A stretch of 64,000 nt of DNA, from positions 31,711 to 95,710 of the forward strand of contig CATZZP010000008.1 in assembly GCA_958426775.1 (NCBI GenBank), written 5' to 3'. Positions 34,991 to 43,242 of the stretch are shown piece by piece. The position numbers were made by a program, and so were the translations under genes. Numbering within the stretch: the stretch's first letter is position 1; every line of letters begins with the position of its first letter. The notes below the pieces were generated by a model, which had not been told where the DNA came from, did not search any database, and saw only the letters and a program-made list of their open reading frames with translations. Origin of the DNA: an uncultured Bacillota bacterium. Its GTDB lineage: Bacteria; Bacillota; Clostridia; Lachnospirales; CAG-274.

Positions 34991-37567
34991 ATGAACAGCT
35001 TACACGATAAAACCGTAAGAGAGTGCGTAAAATTACTTAATACAAGCTTAAGTAACGGCTTAAGTAAGGAGGAGGCGGAGAAAAGGCTTATAAGCAACGG
35101 ACCTAACCGCCTTGCGGAGAAAAAGAAAAAGCCTGTTTTTATTTCTTTTTTAGAGCAGTTTAAGGATTTTATGGTAATAATATTGCTGATTGCGGCACTA
35201 ATCAGTTTTTTTACCGAAATGTACAGCGGAGGGGGCTTTACCGATTCAATAATTATAATAGCAATCGTGGTGCTTAATGCAGTTATAGGTGTTGTACAGG
35301 AGAGTAAGGCAGAAAAGGCTATTGAGGCATTAAAACAGCTTACAGAACCCTTATGCACCGTAAAGCGTGACGGAAAATACATAGATATAGAGGCAGACAA
35401 CCTTGTTACAGGTGATATTGTAAGGCTGAGTCAGGGTAACAGAGTGCCTGCCGATTGCCGCATTACAGAGGCTCATGCTCTTAAGGCATCAGAGGCTAAT
35501 CTGACAGGTGAGTCCCTGCCTGTTGACAAAAAAGCTGAGGGTGTTCTTAATAGGGATACACCCTTAAGTGAAAGATGTAATATGCTTTATATGGGTACAA
35601 GCATAGCTATGGGCAGATGCGAGGCTATAGTGTGTGCAACGGGAATGGAAAGTGAAATGGGCAGTATTGCACATATGCTTAATACTGAAGAGGAGGATAC
35701 TCCCCTGCAGAAAAAGCTTAATCATACAGGAAAGCTGTTAGGTACGGGAGCCCTTATTATATGCTTTATTATTTTTATTATAGGCTTAATAAGAAGCCTG
35801 CCTGTATTTGATATGTTTATGACCTCTGTAAGTCTGTCCGTTGCCGCTATTCCCGAAGGACTGCCTGCTATAGTTACTATCGTTCTTGCTATAGGCACTA
35901 AGAAAATGGCGGAAAGACGTGCTGTTGTAAGAAAACTGCCTGCTGTTGAGGCTTTAGGCTGTGCTTCTGTAATATGCTCTGACAAAACAGGCACTATTAC
36001 ACGTAATAAAATGCAGGTTCAGGATATAAGCTCGGCTGATAAAAATCTTACCTTAACTCTTATGACCCTTTGTAACGACAGCGAATTACAAGCCGATAAT
36101 ACCTTTAAGGGTGAGCCGACGGAAAATGCCCTTGCAGAGTCAGCTCTAAAGGAGGGATTAAATAAAAATGAGCTGGAAAGTCTTTATCCGCGTATAGACG
36201 AATATCCCTTTGATTCTGTCCTGAAAAGAATGACTACAGTACACAGCTATAAAGGTAAAAGGCGATGTATAACAAAGGGAGCCGCAGAGATGCTTCTGCC
36301 TCTTTGCAATTATTGTCTTGCTGAGGGCAGGGTAATACCTATGACAGAGGAAATACGTAAAAGAATACTGGCTGTTAATAATTCTATGTGCGGCAGAGCC
36401 TTACGTGTGCTGGCAGTAGCCTATAAGGATACCTCTGAGGCAATAAGCAATAGAGAATATGCTGAATACGGACTTACCTTTTGCGGTCTTACGGGCATAC
36501 TTGACCCACCAAGACCTGAGGTAAGGGGAGCGGTTGAGGTGTGCGGCAGAGCCGGCATAAGGGTGGTTATGATTACGGGGGATAACCCGACAACAGCCTC
36601 TGCAATAGCAGCTCGGACAGGTATACTTAAGCAAGGGGATATTGTGCTGTCAGGCAGTGAATTGGATAATTTAAGTGATGAACAGCTGACCTCAGTTGTA
36701 AGTAACTGTACTGTTTTTGCAAGGGTAACCCCTACCCATAAGGTAAGGATAGTAAAGGCATTTCGCTCCGCAGGTAATATTGTTGCCATGACAGGTGACG
36801 GTATTAATGATGCTCCTGCCTTAAAGGCGGCAGATATAGGCTGTGCTATGGGTATAACAGGTACTGATGTGGCAAAGGGTGTAGCAGATATAGTTCTTAC
36901 TGACGATAATTTTGCGACAATAGTTGAGGCTGTGCGTGAAGGCAGAAATATATATGAAAACATTAAAAAAGCAGTGCATTTTCTGCTTTCAAGCAATATA
37001 GGTGAAATAATAACAGTATTTACGGCAATGGTAATGGGATTTGGAACACCTTTAGTACCTATCCAGCTTTTATGGGTAAATCTTGTAACGGACTCACTGC
37101 CTGCAATAGCCTTAGGTGTGGATACCTGTGACGAGGATATAATGCTTAGAAGGCCTAAAAAGGATAACTCTCTTTTTACAAAGGAGCTTTGGGCAAAAAT
37201 AGCACTTGAGGGAGCAATGATAGGTATGCTTGCCTTAATTGCCTTTGGTGTAGGCTCTGTTGTTTATAACAATATTACAGTAGGGCGGACTATGGCATTT
37301 GCCGTGCTTAGTATTTCACAGCTTGTTCATGCTTTTAATATGCGTAGTGAGCATTCTTTGTTTGAGATTAATCCCCTTGATAACAGATACCTTGTAGGTG
37401 CTTTAATAATAGGTGTTATTATGCAGGTGGGAGTAATACAGCTTCCTTTTTTGGCAGAAATATTCAAGGTAACGGCATTAGGCTGTATACAATGGCTGTG
37501 GGTTATAATGCTGTGTCTGATGCCTATAGTAATTGTTGAGCTTGAAAAAAGGCTAAGCAGGTCATAA
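34991..37567 (+). CDS. calcium-transporting P-type (type II) ATPase
   Basis: An 858-residue P-type ATPase. The actuator motif LTGESLPV is in the second loop. AAIPEGLPAIVT (M4) and LWVNLVTDSLPAIALG (M6) resemble SERCA/PMCA-type Ca2+ pumps. The phosphorylated aspartate is D331 in SDKTGTIT, and the hinge MTGDGINDAPALKAADIG is complete. It likely exports Ca2+, or Mn2+ or another divalent cation. The ATG at 34991 is chosen because AGGAG lies 7 bases upstream. A GTG six codons earlier overlaps that ribosome-binding site. The spoIVFA gene starts 46 bases later. Confidence 0.94.
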   Translation: MNSLHDKTVRECVKLLNTSLSNGLSKEEAEKRLISNGPNRLAEKKKKPVFISFLEQFKDFMVIILLIAALISFFTEMYSGGGFTDSIIIIAIVVLNAVIGVVQESKAEKAIEALKQLTEPLCTVKRDGKYIDIEADNLVTGDIVRLSQGNRVPADCRITEAHALKASEANLTGESLPVDKKAEGVLNRDTPLSERCNMLYMGTSIAMGRCEAIVCATGMESEMGSIAHMLNTEEEDTPLQKKLNHTGKLLGTGALIICFIIFIIGLIRSLPVFDMFMTSVSLSVAAIPEGLPAIVTIVLAIGTKKMAERRAVVRKLPAVEALGCASVICSDKTGTITRNKMQVQDISSADKNLTLTLMTLCNDSELQADNTFKGEPTENALAESALKEGLNKNELESLYPRIDEYPFDSVLKRMTTVHSYKGKRRCITKGAAEMLLPLCNYCLAEGRVIPMTEEIRKRILAVNNSMCGRALRVLAVAYKDTSEAISNREYAEYGLTFCGLTGILDPPRPEVRGAVEVCGRAGIRVVMITGDNPTTASAIAARTGILKQGDIVLSGSELDNLSDEQLTSVVSNCTVFARVTPTHKVRIVKAFRSAGNIVAMTGDGINDAPALKAADIGCAMGITGTDVAKGVADIVLTDDNFATIVEAVREGRNIYENIKKAVHFLLSSNIGEIITVFTAMVMGFGTPLVPIQLLWVNLVTDSLPAIALGVDTCDEDIMLRRPKKDNSLFTKELWAKIALEGAMIGMLALIAFGVGSVVYNNITVGRTMAFAVLSISQLVHAFNMRSEHSLFEINPLDNRYLVGALIIGVIMQVGVIQLPFLAEIFKVTALGCIQWLWVIMLCLMPIVIVELEKRLSRS

Positions 37568-37589
37568 ATCAATTAAACTGTCATATATT
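37562..37589 (+). promoter_or_regulatory. candidate SigE-type promoter of spoIVFA-spoIVFB
   Basis: TCATAAA, a 13-base gap and CATATATT resemble a SigE promoter (kmATAtt and CATAnnnT). It overlaps the ATPase stop codon and ends 24 bases before spoIVFA. SigE control of spoIVF is known in Bacillus. The match is by eye and only partial at -35. Confidence 0.35.
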
Positions 37590-37612
37590 AGCTATATACA
37601 AGAGGTGATAAA

Positions 37613-38409
37613 ATGGAAAGACAACATTATTCAAAACGGGTAAGGAATTACAGACACAATTTAAGGCACAGGAAAAAAAACAGTGAGGGAGGTTATTTTT
37701 TCATTAAGGCGAATATATGCCTTGGTATAATAATTTGTGCTGTGGCGGCAGTATCGACGGAAAATGAAAAGCTACGGGCAGGCTGTGAAAAACTGGCTTA
37801 TATTATAGGCACTTCCCAGACAGAAAGCACAAATTTTTTTGATATATTCAAAGGCGGAGATGAGGGTATATATACCTTTGCAGATGAAAAAAATCAGGTT
37901 ATCTTAAGCGACAGCATTAAGGCAGAGATAGAGGCACGCAGTAACGTTTATGAAAACAATAATAAGGGTGCCCCGCAGATTGGATTATCCCGGTTAGGGG
38001 AACAATAACATCCCGTTACGGAGAAAGGACTGACCCTATAAAGGGGAATGGTTCAGAGCTTCATAAGGGTATTGATATAGGTGTTCCCGTAGGTACGGAG
38101 GTGCTTGCGGCAGCTGACGGCAAGGTGACCGAAACAGGTTCATCTGCAAGCTGGGGCAACTATCTGAGGTTTAAGACTAATGACGGCAGAGTGGTTATAT
38201 ATGCTCATCTGGAAAAGGTACTTGTAAATAAAAATGACAGTATAAAAACAGGTGATGTAGTAGCGTATTCGGGAAATACAGGTGCATCAACGGGACCTCA
38301 TTTACACTTTGGTATATATGAGCAGGGTAAAAGTGTTGACCCCCTTAAGGTGCTGTCAGAAGATACAAAGGAGAGTGATAATAAGCTTATATTAAAAAAC
38401 GGAGAGTGA
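37613..38409 (+). pseudogene. spoIVFA: spoIVFA-like M23 (LytM) protein, frameshifted
   Basis: The N-terminal frame (from ATG 37613, after GAGGTGAT) encodes a basic head and one membrane helix (about residues 31-48), and stops at 38006. The remainder lies in the -1 frame from about 37972 to 38409: WIIPVRGTITSRYGER, then HKGIDIGVPVG, then GPHLHFGIY. These are M23 motifs with zinc residues intact. The break sits at CCCC (37971-37974). With one more C the join would read GAP-AD-WIIPV, giving about 265 residues, the length of SpoIVFA. Gene order (followed by spoIVFB with overlap) supports the identity. A sequencing error, true mutation or recoding cannot be told apart here. Confidence 0.85.
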
Positions 38410-38414
38410 AAATA

Positions 38415-39245
38415 TTGAGTTTTGCAATTAAGGGCTTTGGGATAAATCTGAAGCCCTCATTTTTTGTTATGTGTGCCGTATTTATAATATACGGTATGGG
38501 CAGAGAGCTGTGTATACTGATTTTTTCCGTTACTATGCACGAGGCGGCACATATTGTAACAGCCTATGCTTGCGGGCTTGCACCTAAAGGGGTTACAATT
38601 ACGCCTATAGGTCAGCAGGCTGACATAAGAGGTATGGAAAACATAAGCTTTATAAGACGTATATTTATTGTGTCGGCAGGTCCCGGTGTGAATTTAGTGC
38701 TGTGGCTTATGTTTGACAGCAATATGAATTTAGCTCTGTTCTTACTTAATGTTTTGCCTGTATATCCTCTTGACGGCGGCAGACTTTTGCACTATATATT
38801 GGGCTATTGCTTGGGTGTACTGCGTGCAAACAGGGTGCAAAGCTTTTTAAGCAAAGGTATAGCTGTAGCAATTTTTGCTCTCGGCTTTGTTCAGACAATT
38901 ATGTATTGCTACAATATAAGCCTTCTTTGCATAGGTCTTTATTTAATAAAAATAAATAAAAAGGAATATATAAATATGACCTTTGCCTTTTATCGCAGTG
39001 TAATGTACAGAAATGATAAAAAGGTTTTATCTGTAAGAAGCCTTGCGGCAGGTGAAGGTATTTGCCTTAAGGCTCTTGTTTACAGGCTTGGGTGGGATTA
39101 TTATACTGTAGTTTATTTGAGAGATAAAAACGGTCGATGTGAAAAAAGCATAAATGAGGAGGAGCTTATATCCTATATTTTAAACAAAAATATAAATCAT
39201 TGCCTTAAAGATGTTTTTACCGAAAGGGAAAAGAAACTAAATTAA
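38415..39245 (+). CDS. spoIVFB: SpoIVFB-like site-2 (M50) intramembrane protease
   Basis: A 276-residue polytopic metalloprotease. HEAAH (H42, E43, H46) and the LDGG aspartate D120 in PLDGGRLLHY are the S2P active site. A C-terminal CBS-like region (about 195-276) contains YYTVVYLRDKNGRC. SpoIVFB cuts the pro-sequence of SigK in the mother cell and its CBS domain responds to ATP. Its substrate gene, sigK, lies at 23864. A TTG at 38415 is chosen because GGAG lies 10 bases upstream. The GTG at 38406, overlapping the spoIVFA stop, is the alternative but is too close to GGAG. Confidence 0.9.
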   Translation: MSFAIKGFGINLKPSFFVMCAVFIIYGMGRELCILIFSVTMHEAAHIVTAYACGLAPKGVTITPIGQQADIRGMENISFIRRIFIVSAGPGVNLVLWLMFDSNMNLALFLLNVLPVYPLDGGRLLHYILGYCLGVLRANRVQSFLSKGIAVAIFALGFVQTIMYCYNISLLCIGLYLIKINKKEYINMTFAFYRSVMYRNDKKVLSVRSLAAGEGICLKALVYRLGWDYYTVVYLRDKNGRCEKSINEEELISYILNKNINHCLKDVFTEREKKLN

Positions 39246-39264
39246 AAATTAAGGTCTACAGCTA

Positions 39265-39293
39265 TTGCCATATAAAAAGTTATAGTGTATAAT
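39265..39293 (+). promoter_or_regulatory. promoter of the DUF1538-PII-lipoprotein operon
   Basis: TTGCCA, a 17-base spacer and TATAAT, 42 bases before the DUF1538 start codon. GCTATTG (39261-39267) and CAATAGC (39312-39318) form an inverted repeat around it. Confidence 0.7.
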
Positions 39294-39335
39294 ATTTCTA
39301 TAGCTTAAAAACAATAGCGTGAAAGCGGTGATAAA

Positions 39336-40841
39336 GTGCATAATCAATTTGTTGAAAAGCTTAAGGAATCAGTCTTGTCGGTATTGCCCATTACCCTGCT
39401 GGTGCTTATGGTTAATTTTGCGATAATAGGTATACCTGCCTACAATATAGTTTCATTTTTAATAAGTGTTGTTATGCTTATTGGGGGCATTGCACTTTTC
39501 GGATTGGGTGCAGATATATCTATGATGACTATGGGTGAAAAAATCGGTTCGTATATTACAAAAACAAAAAATCTTTGGCTTATTACCATAGTTACTTTTT
39601 TGCTCGGCGTTCTTGCAACGGTGGCAGAGCCTGACTTAAAGGTGCTTGCGGAGCAAACCCCCTTTTCAAATAATGTACTTATTTATTCTGTGGCTCTTGG
39701 CGTAGGCATCTTTCTTGTAGTAGCCTTTTACAGAATTTTGCTTCAGATAAAGCTTTCATATTTGCTTATGGGCTTATATGCAGTTGCCTTTATACTTGCA
39801 GCCCTTATATCTCAGGATTTTGTACCTCTTGCCTTTGATTCGGGCGGTGTTACAACAGGTCCTATTACAGTACCCTTTATTATGGCTCTGGGTGTAGGTC
39901 TTGCCTCTGTACGTGGCGATAAAACAGCTGAACAGGACAGCTTCGGTCTTGTAGCTCTCTGTTCAATAGGTCCTATTCTGACTGTACTTATCTTAGGTCT
40001 TATCCATGGTGACAGTCAGGGTAATTATAATGCAATTACATTTGAGGAATATGACAATTTAAGCAAGGCTGTTATAGTGTTTATTGAGGCACTGCCTACA
40101 TATATGGAGGAGGTATTGCATGCAATATTGCCTATGCTTGCATTCTTCCTTGTTTTTCAGTTTATCTTTCTTAAGCTTAATAAGCGTTCCCTTGCTAAAA
40201 TACTTGTAGGTTTATTATATACTTACGTAGGTTTAGTGTTGTTTTTAACAGGTGCTAATGTAGGCTTTATGTCAATAGGCTATTATATGGGCTATTATAT
40301 TTCAAGCAACGGTATGGGCTGGTTACTTATCCCCCTTGGTATGCTTATGGGCTTTTTCATTGTTATGGCAGAGCCGGCTGTACAGGTTTTAAGACAACAG
40401 GTAGAGGATATGACAGACGGTGCAATAAGCAGTAAGCTTATGGGCTACAGTCTTTCAATTGGCGTTGCCTTTGCTGTAGGACTTGCTATGATAAGAGTAA
40501 TTACGGGTATCTCTATCTGGTATATGATACTGCCCGGTTATATAATTGCTCTTGCAATTACCCGCTTTGTATCCCCTATTTATACAGCTATTGCCTTTGA
40601 CTCAGGCGGTGTTGCTTCAGGTCCTATGACAGCAACCTTCCTTTTGCCGATGGCTATGGGTGCATGTGAGGGTATAGGCGGTAATATTATGGCAGATGCC
40701 TTCGGTATAGTAACAATGGTAGCAATGACGCCTGTTATTACGGTACAGGTTCTGGGTCTTATTGCTAAATTTAAGGCTAAAAAGAGTGTTGCACTTGAAA
40801 TTATTTCAGATAGTGATATAATTGATTTTGAGATAGAATGA
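39336..40841 (+). CDS. DUF1538 membrane protein (putative transporter)
   Basis: A 501-residue, very hydrophobic protein made of two DUF1538 repeats (about 1-240 and 255-490). Each repeat carries AFDSGGVTTGPITVPF or AFDSGGVASGPMTATF, a loop typical of the family. Each also has a TVAEPDLKVL or VMAEPAVQVL segment. DUF1538 is uncharacterised; the repeat architecture and a PII-like partner suggest a transporter under metabolic control. It starts at GTG after GCGGTGAT. The PII-like gene begins 10 bases later and a lipoprotein gene follows it, apparently in one operon. Confidence 0.85.
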   Translation: MHNQFVEKLKESVLSVLPITLLVLMVNFAIIGIPAYNIVSFLISVVMLIGGIALFGLGADISMMTMGEKIGSYITKTKNLWLITIVTFLLGVLATVAEPDLKVLAEQTPFSNNVLIYSVALGVGIFLVVAFYRILLQIKLSYLLMGLYAVAFILAALISQDFVPLAFDSGGVTTGPITVPFIMALGVGLASVRGDKTAEQDSFGLVALCSIGPILTVLILGLIHGDSQGNYNAITFEEYDNLSKAVIVFIEALPTYMEEVLHAILPMLAFFLVFQFIFLKLNKRSLAKILVGLLYTYVGLVLFLTGANVGFMSIGYYMGYYISSNGMGWLLIPLGMLMGFFIVMAEPAVQVLRQQVEDMTDGAISSKLMGYSLSIGVAFAVGLAMIRVITGISIWYMILPGYIIALAITRFVSPIYTAIAFDSGGVASGPMTATFLLPMAMGACEGIGGNIMADAFGIVTMVAMTPVITVQVLGLIAKFKAKKSVALEIISDSDIIDFEIE

Positions 40842-40851
40842 GGTTTTGCCT

Positions 40852-41532
40852 ATGGATAAAAATATTTACAAATTAAAACCACAGTTAATGGTTGTTATAT
40901 GCAATTACAGTAAAAGGGAACACCTTGAAAAGGTTATAGGCAAGGCGGGTATGCCTGTGTACTTTATGACACACGGTCATGGCTCAGCATCTTCACAGCT
41001 TTTAGACTACCTGGGTGTTGGTGAGCCTAAGAAGGCAGTTGCATTAGGTATAGCTGACCTTACTAATATAGCCAGTATATATGATACCATTAATAAGGAA
41101 ATGGATATTTTAACAGCAGGCAAGGGTATTGCCCTTACAGTACCCCTGAGCAGTATGAACGGGCTTTTATATAAGGTTTGTTCGGGTATCAGTAAAAACG
41201 AGGGAGGTAAAACCGATATGTCTACCGATATGGAAATGATAATGACAATTGTAAATAAGGGTGAGTTTTCCGATGTAATGGAAGCGGCAAAATCAGCAGG
41301 TGCAAGAGGCGGTACCATGATTCACGCCAAAGGTCTCGGCGGTAAGGAGGCTGAAAGGTTTTTAGGCATTACCATTAATCAGGAAAAGGATATTGTTATG
41401 ATTTTAGCTTCTTCTGAAAATAAGCATAAAATTATGGAGGCTATCAACAATGCCCTTTCTATCAATAAGGCAGGTAATGGTATTTGCTTTGCTCTGCCTG
41501 TAAGCTCGTCCTACGGTATTACAGAATATTAA
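40852..41532 (+). CDS. tandem PII-like signalling protein
   Basis: A 226-residue soluble protein with two ferredoxin-like PII-type halves (about 8-100 and 120-226). The first includes KREHLEKVIGKAGMPVYF. The second has IVNKGEFSDVMEAAKSAGARGGTMIHAKG, read in parts, a T-loop-like region close to PII nitrogen regulators. PII proteins bind ATP/ADP and 2-oxoglutarate and gate transporters. Its location directly after DUF1538 fits a transporter-regulator pair. The ATG at 40852 has GAGG 8 bases upstream; an earlier TTG is possible. The effector and nucleotide are not known. Confidence 0.82.
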   Translation: MDKNIYKLKPQLMVVICNYSKREHLEKVIGKAGMPVYFMTHGHGSASSQLLDYLGVGEPKKAVALGIADLTNIASIYDTINKEMDILTAGKGIALTVPLSSMNGLLYKVCSGISKNEGGKTDMSTDMEMIMTIVNKGEFSDVMEAAKSAGARGGTMIHAKGLGGKEAERFLGITINQEKDIVMILASSENKHKIMEAINNALSINKAGNGICFALPVSSSYGITEY

Positions 41533-41545
41533 TCAGGAGGATTTT

Positions 41546-42445
41546 ATGAAACGATTTTTAAGAGGAATACTTGTTGTTCTTGCCTTATCAATGACTCTCA
41601 GCGGTTGCGGCGGCGACAAGGAGAAAAATACAGAGGTTGAAAGTACTCAAAGCGTACTTAAGCCTAAGCTTGATGCTTTAGGAACGGAAATTTCTTACCT
41701 TGAGGAAAAGGCGGAAACTTTATACGAAGAGGGTAAGCTTGATGAGGAAAAATATAATACAGTTATGGGGCTTATGAGCCGCTTCCAAGAAATCGGCAGT
41801 GAGGACACTCAAGAGAATGAGCTTAAGTATAATGAGCTTAAAAAGCTTGTAGATGACCTTAAATATGACCTGTCAGCGGCAGAAGACCCTGTGGCAACAG
41901 ATGAGCAAACGGCTCTGACAAGCCTTATGGATAGTATAAATGAGGTAGAGCCTGTATTAATGACAGCTAATGAAAAGGGCATTTTCCCTGATGAAAGACT
42001 TGAATTATTCAATGAGTATAGGCTGGAGGTGCAGGGCTATATTGACGGAACAAGGGAAAAGGGAGATAACTTAACCCTGAGATTATCTGAAATCCGTTCA
42101 GATATAACTACTATGGCATCTCAGGCAGAGGCAAGTAATGAAACTATTGATAATCTTCTTGCTCAGCCTGTTACGGTTGAGGATAACACTAAGCTTGAGG
42201 AGCTTATCTCTAATTATTTAGAGCTTCAGGAAGAGGTTTCTCAGAAGGTAGAAAATAATGAGCTTGATGAAAGTAAGCTCACAGAGCTTATCACAATAGG
42301 CATAGATGTGGCTAATGTAAAGGAGGCTTTGCAGACCGGTAATATAACCGAGGAAACAAAGCAGACTATGGAAAAGTGCAATACAGAGCTTAAGGCATTT
42401 GCAGAGGGTATAGGCTCACCTACAGCGGAAAATTTTAATAACTGA
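41546..42445 (+). CDS. lipoprotein with long alpha-helical (coiled-coil) domain
   Basis: A 299-residue lipoprotein. The signal sequence carries the lipobox LSGC at about residues 19-22, so it would be anchored at the outer face of the membrane. The remainder is helical, Glu/Leu-rich and heptad-like, for example KLDALGTEISYLEEKAE and ELISNYLELQEEVSQKVE, with no enzymatic motif. No family is recognised. AGGAGG precedes the ATG. It lies 13 bases after the PII-like gene, so it is likely the third member of that operon. A binding or sensing role at the surface is possible but unsupported. Confidence 0.8.
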   Translation: MKRFLRGILVVLALSMTLSGCGGDKEKNTEVESTQSVLKPKLDALGTEISYLEEKAETLYEEGKLDEEKYNTVMGLMSRFQEIGSEDTQENELKYNELKKLVDDLKYDLSAAEDPVATDEQTALTSLMDSINEVEPVLMTANEKGIFPDERLELFNEYRLEVQGYIDGTREKGDNLTLRLSEIRSDITTMASQAEASNETIDNLLAQPVTVEDNTKLEELISNYLELQEEVSQKVENNELDESKLTELITIGIDVANVKEALQTGNITEETKQTMEKCNTELKAFAEGIGSPTAENFNN

Positions 42446-42449
42446 AAAC

Positions 42450-42502
42450 AGGTAATTTATATTAAAGGCTGAATATTGACGTATAATACAGCCCAATTAC
42501 CT
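42450..42502 (+). other. two-part inverted repeat at the 3' end of the lipoprotein gene
   Basis: Outer arms AGGTAATT / AATTACCT (42450-42457 and 42495-42502) enclose inner arms GGCTG / CAGCC (42467-42471 and 42489-42493). This lies directly after the stop codon without a strong T run. It could be an mRNA 3'-end or processing structure. Confidence 0.5.
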
Positions 42503-42555
42503 TTAAAACCGCTTTTTTGGCTTTTATACACGGTATTTAGTTTAGAATAAGGATT

Positions 42556-42590
42556 ATAAGGGCGTATTTTCGGTAAATACGTCCTTTGTA
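42556..42590 (+). terminator. probable intrinsic terminator upstream of rpsO
   Basis: AAGGGCGTATTT pairs with AAATACGTCCTT around a TCGG-type loop (about 42558-42585). The following sequence is only modestly T-rich. Apart from the inverted repeat at 42450 I see nothing else in 42503-42700. Confidence 0.65.
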
Positions 42591-42700
42591 TTTAAAAAAA
42601 GGTATTAGTAAGCAAATTTAATTTATACTTTAACTATGGCTGTTTAAAGCTTCAGTCATTGTTGTGTATATAAATATTTTGTTAATTTAGCAAAAAAAGC

Positions 42701-42729
42701 TTGTAATTTACATATTGCTGTGTTATACT
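42701..42729 (+). promoter_or_regulatory. promoter of rpsO
   Basis: TTGTAA, a 17-base spacer and TATACT. Transcription would start near 42736, giving a leader of about 90 bases. Confidence 0.75.
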
Positions 42730-42735
42730 AATCAA

Positions 42736-42826
42736 GTATGAAATCCGATGTTCAGGTATTGGTATCTCCGACCGTACCTTAGCATTTGGGGTGTACAATT
42801 AAAATATTTTTTTGGAGGAACTTAAA
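42736..42826 (+). promoter_or_regulatory. rpsO 5' leader, possible S15 autoregulatory structure
   Basis: The leader contains an imperfect nested hairpin: AGGTAT / GTACCT with inner TTGG / CCGA. Ribosomal protein S15 commonly represses its own mRNA through such leaders. I did not match it to a specific S15-leader class. Confidence 0.4.
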
Positions 42827-43087
42827 ATGGAAATCAACAAGAAAGAAATCGTAGCAAAGTTTGGCAGAACACCTGAGGATACAGGTTCACCTGAGGTACA
42901 GGTAGCTCTCCTTACAGCAAGAATTAACCACTTAACCGAACACCTTAAGGAGCATAAGAAGGATCACCACTCAAGACGCGGTCTTCTTAAGATGGTTGGT
43001 CAGAGAAAGGGCTTACTTAACTACATCAAGTCTAAGGACATTGTTAAGTATCGTGAGCTTATTGCTGAGCTTGGCTTAAGAAAGTAA
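42827..43087 (+). CDS. rpsO: 30S ribosomal protein S15
   Basis: An 86-residue S15 protein, normal for bacteria: [23 protein letters not shown], then [26 protein letters not shown] (both read in parts) and [12 protein letters not shown] at the end. S15 binds the central 16S domain and nucleates platform assembly. The ATG at 42827 follows GGAGGA by 7 bases; a TTG inside the Shine-Dalgarno is rejected. The gene has its own promoter and leader. It is followed by a terminator and then pnp, the conserved bacterial rpsO-pnp order. Confidence 0.97.
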   Translation: MEINKKEIVAKFGRTPEDTGSPEVQVALLTARINHLTEHLKEHKKDHHSRRGLLKMVGQRKGLLNYIKSKDIVKYRELIAELGLRK

Positions 43088-43098
43088 TTCAAAATGCC

Positions 43099-43130
43099 GG
43101 GGCTGTCGATTTTCGGCAGTCCCTTATTTT
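43099..43130 (+). terminator. intrinsic terminator between rpsO and pnp
   Basis: GGGGCTGTCG / CGGCAGTCCC stem followed by TTATTTTTT. It would reduce readthrough from rpsO into pnp. Confidence 0.85.
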
Positions 43131-43151
43131 TTAGGTATGGGGAGTATACTA

Positions 43152-43202
43152 TTTTTAGTTTACAAGTGTAAATCAGTCTGCTTTATGCTTGTAAGCTAAA
43201 AA
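43152..43202 (+). promoter_or_regulatory. long hairpin in the pnp leader
   Basis: TTTTTAGTTTACAAG (43152-43166) pairs along its full 15 bases with CTTGTAAGCTAAAAA (43188-43202), one G-U included, with a 21-base loop. It stands 40 bases before the pnp start. In E. coli the pnp leader hairpin is cut by RNase III in PNPase autocontrol. This hairpin is in the analogous place, but no function is shown. Confidence 0.6.
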
Positions 43203-43242
43203 TTATCTCTCCTTACCGCAAAACTACATAGGAGGATAAAAA

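Noticed and set aside
36421..36996. 191-codon minus-strand frame within the P-type ATPase
   Set aside because: Antisense to the conserved hinge and phosphorylation regions; no RBS and no protein-like features.
38101..38409. Separate short M23-type gene starting at an internal codon
   Set aside because: The same frame extends upstream to about 37972 with M23 sequence (WIIPVRGTITSRYG, HKGID), so this is the 3' part of frameshifted spoIVFA.
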